From Clostridiales bacterium (GTDB taxonomy: Bacteria > Bacillota_A > Clostridia > Lachnospirales > Bianqueaceae), in the NCBI GenBank assembly GCA_019423265.1, contig JAHZBS010000081.1, positions 1 to 9,736 of the forward strand: a stretch of DNA of 9,736 nt, read 5' to 3'. The position numbers were made by a program, and so were the translations under genes. Of the stretch, positions 5,770 to 9,736 are shown one piece after another. Each line of letters starts with the position of its first letter. Positions within the stretch are counted from its first letter, which is position 1. A model generated the notes under the pieces. The model saw only the letters and a program-made list of their open reading frames with translations, did not search any database and had not been told where the DNA came from.

Positions 5770-6834
5770 ATGCAGCATGAGACCATTCCGCTTCCCAAAA
5801 CCAATGCCTATGGATTTTACGAGATCCGCCTAGAAAGCATCGGAGGGCTGGGCGCAAATTTGAGCGGCAAAATTTTGGGCGAGCTAGGCGCGCTTTATCT
5901 GCGGTATAACACGGCTAACTTTGCCAGCTATGGGTCTGAGAAAAGGGGGACGCCGGTCAAATCCTATATCCGGTATGCAGAGCCAGATAAGGAGATTCGG
6001 ATTTCAAGTCCGGTGGAGAAGCCGCACCTCGTGGGGATCTTTCATGAGCGGCTGGCGGGAAAGGTTGGGGTTTTAGCGGGCGTGGACGAGGAAACAGCAG
6101 TGGTGGTGAACACTGCCAAAGCGCCGGACGAGATTCGCCGGGATTTTCAGATGCACGGCGGCGTCCTGACCTGTATTGACGGAATGAAAATCACAGTGGA
6201 AGAGAAGACCCGCATGAATATGATCATGTTGGGCGCACTCTGTAAGGCGTCTGGGTTTCTTCCATTTGAGTATTTGGAGGAGATCATCCGGGAAACAGTC
6301 GGGCGCAAGTATCCCGCCATGTTGGACAGCAATCTCCGGGGGCTGCGCCGGGGGTTTGAGGAGGGGACGACGAAAGCCTTCCCCAATGACGAGACCTATC
6401 CCTATGTTCCCTTTGCAGAAGAGCGGCGCAGTTTAGGCTGGGATAATGCGCCGCTGGGCGGCGTCGTTGTGACCGCCGGCTCGACGGTTAGCAATGATGT
6501 ATCGGCAAGCCGGGAAGGCTATGTCCCGCTGTTTCACCGGGAAAAGTGCATCCAGTGCGGCATGTGCGATACGGCTTGTCCGGATATGGTCTACCAATTT
6601 GTCAAAGGCGAATGGAAGGGAAAGCCGGCCATGGTCAACCTCGGACCGGATTACCACCATTGCAAAGGCTGCCTGCGGTGCGTGGAGGTGTGTCCCACAG
6701 AGGCGATTACAGCAGGGATCGAGTATGAGCACGATATATGGAAACAGCATGTGCGGAATCAGGATCTGATTGTTGAGCGGTTGGAGTTTGAAGATACCGG
6801 CGCAAATTCCATCGTGAATGAGGAAAAGTATTAG
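5770..6834 (+). CDS. porGD: Pyruvate:ferredoxin oxidoreductase, gamma-delta fusion subunit
   Basis: This 354-residue protein joins the gamma and delta subunits of a 2-oxoacid:ferredoxin oxidoreductase. Residues about 15-195 are the gamma domain, with the ESIGGLGANLSGKILGELG nucleotide-fold start and the conserved FASYGSEKRGTPVKSY block (51-66). The usual GGQG of this family reads GGLG here (25-28). A linker of about 60 residues leads to a two-cluster ferredoxin domain: C260, C263, C266 and C270, then C298, C301, C304 and C308. Both are complete CxxCxxCxxxCP motifs for 4Fe-4S clusters that carry electrons from the catalytic site to ferredoxin. About 40 residues follow the last cluster. ATG at 5770 has AGGAGG (5757-5762) 7 bases upstream; a TTG at 5719 would give a longer frame without such a site. 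The alpha-beta gene follows after 19 bases, so the two are co-transcribed. The symbol denotes the fusion. Confidence 0.9.
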   Translation: MQHETIPLPKTNAYGFYEIRLESIGGLGANLSGKILGELGALYLRYNTANFASYGSEKRGTPVKSYIRYAEPDKEIRISSPVEKPHLVGIFHERLAGKVGVLAGVDEETAVVVNTAKAPDEIRRDFQMHGGVLTCIDGMKITVEEKTRMNMIMLGALCKASGFLPFEYLEEIIRETVGRKYPAMLDSNLRGLRRGFEEGTTKAFPNDETYPYVPFAEERRSLGWDNAPLGGVVVTAGSTVSNDVSASREGYVPLFHREKCIQCGMCDTACPDMVYQFVKGEWKGKPAMVNLGPDYHHCKGCLRCVEVCPTEAITAGIEYEHDIWKQHVRNQDLIVERLEFEDTGANSIVNEEKY

Positions 6835-6853
6835 GATTTCACAGGAGGAAACG

Positions 6854-9100
6854 ATGTACGAACAAAAACGAGTATTTCACAGTGGCAATGAGCTGGCAGC
6901 CTTGGCGGCCAAACAGATACGGTATCACGTGATGGGGTATTATCCCATTACACCGTCCACAAAGATCGCAGAGTATTTGGACGAGCTGAGAGCGGCCGGT
7001 TTTTCTGACGTGTACATGATTCCGGCGGACGGCGAGCACAGCGCTGCGGGGATCTGCTATGGCGCCTGCACAGCTGGCGGACGGGTCTTCAACGCTACCA
7101 GCGCCAATGGCCTGTTATATGCGCTGGAACAGCTTCCAGTGCAATCGGGAACCCGGTTTCCCATGGTGATGAATGTGGCGTGCCGCACGGTGTCAGGCCC
7201 ACTGTCCATCAAAGGGGATCACAGCGACATTATGTACACGCTCAACACGGGCTGGGTCATCCTTTTTGCCAAGAACCCCCAGGAAGTGTACGACATGAAT
7301 CTCTGTGGCCTAAAAATTGCGGAAGCGGTTGCACTTCCTGTTATTGTCGCTTTCGATGGTTTTTTTACGAGCCATCAGGAGCGGGTGGCCATGATTTTTG
7401 AGCGGGATGAGGATGTGAGATCCTTTGTGGGGGAGAGCTACACAGCCCCATATCATGTGCTAGACCCGGAAAACCCCATTACCATCGGCGCATATATGAA
7501 TGAACCGGATATCATGAATAATAAGTATCAGCTGCACCTTGCCATGGAAGAGGCGAGGCGCGTCATACCGCAAGTATTTCAGGAATATGCCGGAGCCTCC
7601 GGACGACAGTACAGCGCCGTCCAGGGATATGGCATGGAGGATGCCCAAGCCGCCCTCTTCATCCTTGGCTCCAGCTATGAGACAGCCAAGGAAGCGGTGG
7701 ATCAGCTGCGAAAAGAAGGGCTGCCCGTAGGGGTCTTTACGACAAATGTACTGCGCCCCTTCCCCAAAATAGAATTATTCCAATTGCTGAATCCGAGGCT
7801 AACGGGGATTCTGGCGGCGGACCGGCAGGACAGCTACGGGGCTGAGGGCGGAAATATGAGCCTTGAGCTAAAAGCAATGCTGCAGGACCATGCCTCATCC
7901 ATCAAAGTCATATCCAGAATCTATGGCTTGTCCGGCAAGGATTTCTACGTCGAAGAAGCTGTCTCCATGTTGCGCCAAGCGTACGCGGCATCTCAAAAGC
8001 AGGAGGTGGAGGTCTTTGACTATAGCGGCCGGTATCAGGGAGAAGAGGAGGCGGACCGGCAGCAATATTTTGCTCCCATCGCCAGATCCAGGTCAACGCC
8101 AGGTATTACCTCCGCAGAGACGCTGGAGGACGGCTCCATAAAGATAAAGGGCGGAACGGTCCGGGATGGCCTGCAAATGCCGCGCAGACTGGCGCCTGGC
8201 CATGGAGCCTGCCCCGGCTGTGGGATTCCAATCAATGTCAACCTGCTGCTAAAGGGAATTGAGGGAAACGTCGTCCTGTTGTTTCACACCGGTTGCGGCA
8301 TGGTGGTGACGACCCCGTACCCCAAAACAGCATTTAAAGTCTCCTATGTTCACAATCTGTTCCAGAGCGGGGCGCCAACCTTATCTGGCATTGTCGCCGC
8401 CTTTGAGGAAAAACAGAGGCGCGGAGAGCTGCCGGAGGGGGATGATTTTACCTTTGTCATGGTCAGCGGGGATGGCGGCATGGATATTGGAATGGGAGCC
8501 GCCCTAGGTACGGCTCTGCGCAATCCGCGAATGATTCTGATGGAATACGATAACGGGGGCTATATGAATACGGGATACCAGCTATCCTATTCCACCCCGA
8601 AAGGGGCGAAAACTTCCACATCCCACGTGGGACCTGCGCAGTACGGCAAGACCATGTATCACAAGGATACGCCGCAGATTTTTTCGGCCACCGGCATCCC
8701 CTATATCGCCACCGTTGGAGAAAACCAGCCGGCTGATTTTATTAAAAAAGCGGCCAAGGCGGCGCGGTATGCCCAAAGCCACGGGATGGCGTATATTAAG
8801 GCATTGTCCGCTTGTCCGCTCAATTGGAACGACAATCCTCGGTATGAGCGAAGTGTCATTGATGCGGGGGTCAACTGCTGTTATCACCCTCTCTATGAGA
8901 TTGAAAACGGCATTACGACCCTTTCCTACGACCCGGAGGAAAAGGGGAAAAAGATTCCTGTGGCAGAGTTTTTCAAGATGATGGGGCGGACGAAGCATCT
9001 GACAAAACCTAATTTTGAAGAGATTATGGAGGACGTCCAGCGGGAGGTGGACCGGCGGTGGGAGCGGCTCAAAGCGCGAGCGGAGAGTCCGGTATTGTGA
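6854..9100 (+). CDS. porAB: Pyruvate:ferredoxin oxidoreductase, alpha-beta fusion subunit
   Basis: This 748-residue cytoplasmic protein is the catalytic part of an enzyme that converts pyruvate and CoA to acetyl-CoA and CO2, reducing ferredoxin, or the reverse. The alpha part (about 1-378) has YPITPST (30-36), an Arg matching the substrate-binding Arg of PFOR (R111), GDHSD (121-125) and FDGFFTSH (167-174). After a charged linker (about 379-440) comes the beta part. It has CPGC (C453, C456), C481 in HTGCGM and C654 in LSACPLNW as likely 4Fe-4S ligands, and the thiamine diphosphate motif from GDGG (539-542) to DN (566-567). YMNTGYQ (570-576) follows; the NTG triad is typical of pyruvate-type PorB and PFOR, whereas 2-oxoglutarate and branched-chain enzymes usually have MTG. 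ATG at 6854 has AGGAGG 5 bases upstream. Together with the gamma-delta partner it covers the content of single-chain PFOR except that the order differs. Pyruvate is the likeliest substrate, not proven. Confidence 0.9.
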   Translation: MYEQKRVFHSGNELAALAAKQIRYHVMGYYPITPSTKIAEYLDELRAAGFSDVYMIPADGEHSAAGICYGACTAGGRVFNATSANGLLYALEQLPVQSGTRFPMVMNVACRTVSGPLSIKGDHSDIMYTLNTGWVILFAKNPQEVYDMNLCGLKIAEAVALPVIVAFDGFFTSHQERVAMIFERDEDVRSFVGESYTAPYHVLDPENPITIGAYMNEPDIMNNKYQLHLAMEEARRVIPQVFQEYAGASGRQYSAVQGYGMEDAQAALFILGSSYETAKEAVDQLRKEGLPVGVFTTNVLRPFPKIELFQLLNPRLTGILAADRQDSYGAEGGNMSLELKAMLQDHASSIKVISRIYGLSGKDFYVEEAVSMLRQAYAASQKQEVEVFDYSGRYQGEEEADRQQYFAPIARSRSTPGITSAETLEDGSIKIKGGTVRDGLQMPRRLAPGHGACPGCGIPINVNLLLKGIEGNVVLLFHTGCGMVVTTPYPKTAFKVSYVHNLFQSGAPTLSGIVAAFEEKQRRGELPEGDDFTFVMVSGDGGMDIGMGAALGTALRNPRMILMEYDNGGYMNTGYQLSYSTPKGAKTSTSHVGPAQYGKTMYHKDTPQIFSATGIPYIATVGENQPADFIKKAAKAARYAQSHGMAYIKALSACPLNWNDNPRYERSVIDAGVNCCYHPLYEIENGITTLSYDPEEKGKKIPVAEFFKMMGRTKHLTKPNFEEIMEDVQREVDRRWERLKARAESPVL

Positions 9101-9156
9101 ATAAAAAGGACGGCGAGGGTTTGTCCGGTGCGGATAGGGCAGTAAAGGTGCTTGAA

Positions 9157-9193
9157 ATATGGTGTAACCCGTTTTAGATGGGTTGCACCATAT
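9157..9193. terminator. Hairpin between convergent genes, possible bidirectional terminator
   Basis: A 14-bp stem (ATATGGTGTAACCC at 9157-9170 with GGGTTGCACCATAT at 9180-9193, one G-T wobble) has a 9-base loop. It lies 56 bases after the alpha-beta stop and 11 bases beyond the end of the minus-strand gene. On the plus strand it is followed by a pyrimidine-rich but broken stretch (CTCCTTCTAATTT), on the minus strand only by TTT. Position favours termination for both genes, but the U-tracts are weak. Confidence 0.6.
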
Positions 9194-9204
9194 CTCCTTC
9201 TAAT

Positions 9205-9735
9205 TTACCTTTTCTTTTTGATTTTCAATAATTTTGAGCCATAATGAGCGATGAAGATACAAAGTCCCATTAAAGCAAGATAGTCAATATAAAACAATAT
9301 CTTTGGCTCGTTGTAATCCAAAAATACAAACTCGCTTTTAAAAAAAAGATAAGTTAAAAAATCTCTTTTGACAAAAGTATATCCGCCGTAACCTGCAATT
9401 ACGATTCCAATTACCGTTAAAATCGCTCTGCTGATTTTTGATGTTTGCTTGCCCAAAATGTTTTTTCGCAGCATACCGATAATCATATTCCAATGCAAGC
9501 CCAAATGCAGGCTCATCAAAAGGAATCCCCAATAAGCACCGAGAATATGAAGCCGACGGGCAAAAGACATACCGCCGTTTATTGGTAAAAAGTCAAACAC
9601 ATAACGGGACATTACGATACCGCTATACATCTGCGCCAGCATGGAAACCAATAACAGTACATCAACGCAAAGCGTAAAAGCACGAACCGCCGTATATTTC
9701 CCTTTGAAGATATTTTTATGCCAGTTCAGATTGAG
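9205..9735 (-). CDS. DUF4405 domain membrane protein, 5' partial
   Basis: The gene runs off the right edge; 176 C-terminal residues are visible before a TAA stop and no start codon can be assigned. A TTG at 9651 is in frame but internal to the family sequence. The visible start, NLNWHKNIFKGKY, together with SGIVMSRYVFDFLP, RRLHILGAYWGF and MSLHLGLHW, is the pattern I associate with clostridial DUF4405 integral membrane proteins. Membrane segments lie at about visible residues 19-41, 62-86, 99-115 and 150-168. Several histidines (H6, H63, H77, H81) lie in or near them. They suggest a b-type heme membrane protein, an inference from related multi-histidine cytochromes; the function is unknown. 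The C terminus is Lys-rich (KIKKKR). The gene is far more AT-rich than the rest of the window and contains a T8 run in the coding strand (9347-9340), read in frame as part of LFFK. Confidence 0.8.
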   Translation of the reverse strand, partial: LNLNWHKNIFKGKYTAVRAFTLCVDVLLLVSMLAQMYSGIVMSRYVFDFLPINGGMSFARRLHILGAYWGFLLMSLHLGLHWNMIIGMLRKNILGKQTSKISRAILTVIGIVIAGYGGYTFVKRDFLTYLFFKSEFVFLDYNEPKILFYIDYLALMGLCIFIAHYGSKLLKIKKKR

Positions 9736-9736
9736 C

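Noticed and set aside
6818..6853. 12-residue extension of the alpha-beta subunit overlapping the gamma-delta stop
   Set aside because: The ATG at 6854 has AGGAGG at 6843-6848, and the alpha domain of this family starts close to that residue.
9340..9347. Eight-base homopolymer in the DUF4405 gene as a phase-variation switch
   Set aside because: The run is in frame in this copy, is short, lies in an AT-rich gene near its 3' end, and nothing indicates variation. It could be revisited with population reads.

Overview
The window looks like chromosomal DNA from an anaerobic Gram-positive of the class Clostridia. The evidence is the strong AGGAGG-type ribosome binding sites, the GC-moderate coding regions, a ferredoxin-dependent pyruvate oxidoreductase with no dehydrogenase complex, an N-terminally anchored D-Ala-D-Ala carboxypeptidase, a BcrA/NukF-like ABC transporter, and a DUF4405 membrane protein of a type I associate with clostridia. 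The genus cannot be read from the sequence. No RNA gene, insertion sequence, CRISPR array or integrase was seen, and no gap between genes exceeds 300 bases.

Layout, left to right. (1) The 3' end of a bacterial PH-domain gene (cut by the left edge), closed by a hairpin terminator. (2) A 206-residue protein of unknown function made of two copies of one roughly 54-residue beta-rich unit, followed by a long near-perfect hairpin. (3) A serine-type D-Ala-D-Ala carboxypeptidase with a good sigma-A promoter and a strong terminator. (4) A nitroreductase-family flavoprotein on the minus strand, convergent with the carboxypeptidase and divergent from the next operon. (5) A two-gene ABC exporter operon (ATPase and permease overlapping by 13 bases) with a very good promoter and a strong terminator. 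(6) A two-gene pyruvate:ferredoxin oxidoreductase operon in which the four classical subunits are packed as gamma-delta and alpha-beta fusions. (7) A hairpin, then an AT-rich DUF4405 membrane protein on the minus strand, cut by the right edge.

How the genes work together. The two oxidoreductase genes should form one enzyme. The alpha-beta protein binds thiamine diphosphate, pyruvate and a proximal 4Fe-4S cluster, while the gamma-delta protein supplies the CoA-side gamma domain and two 4Fe-4S clusters that pass electrons to ferredoxin. The beta part carries the Asn-Thr-Gly signature typical of pyruvate-type enzymes. The ABC pair should be a complete exporter of the peptide-antibiotic resistance or immunity type, because the ATPase has Glu where the Q-loop Gln normally sits. 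No sensor kinase, regulator or bacteriocin gene lies beside it. The remaining genes appear to be independent single-gene units.

I see no convincing undescribed multi-gene system. The items most worth a second look are the tandem-repeat protein, the split and fused pyruvate oxidoreductase, the hairpin at 1134-1174 that lacks a U-tract, and the sharp drop in GC at the right end.
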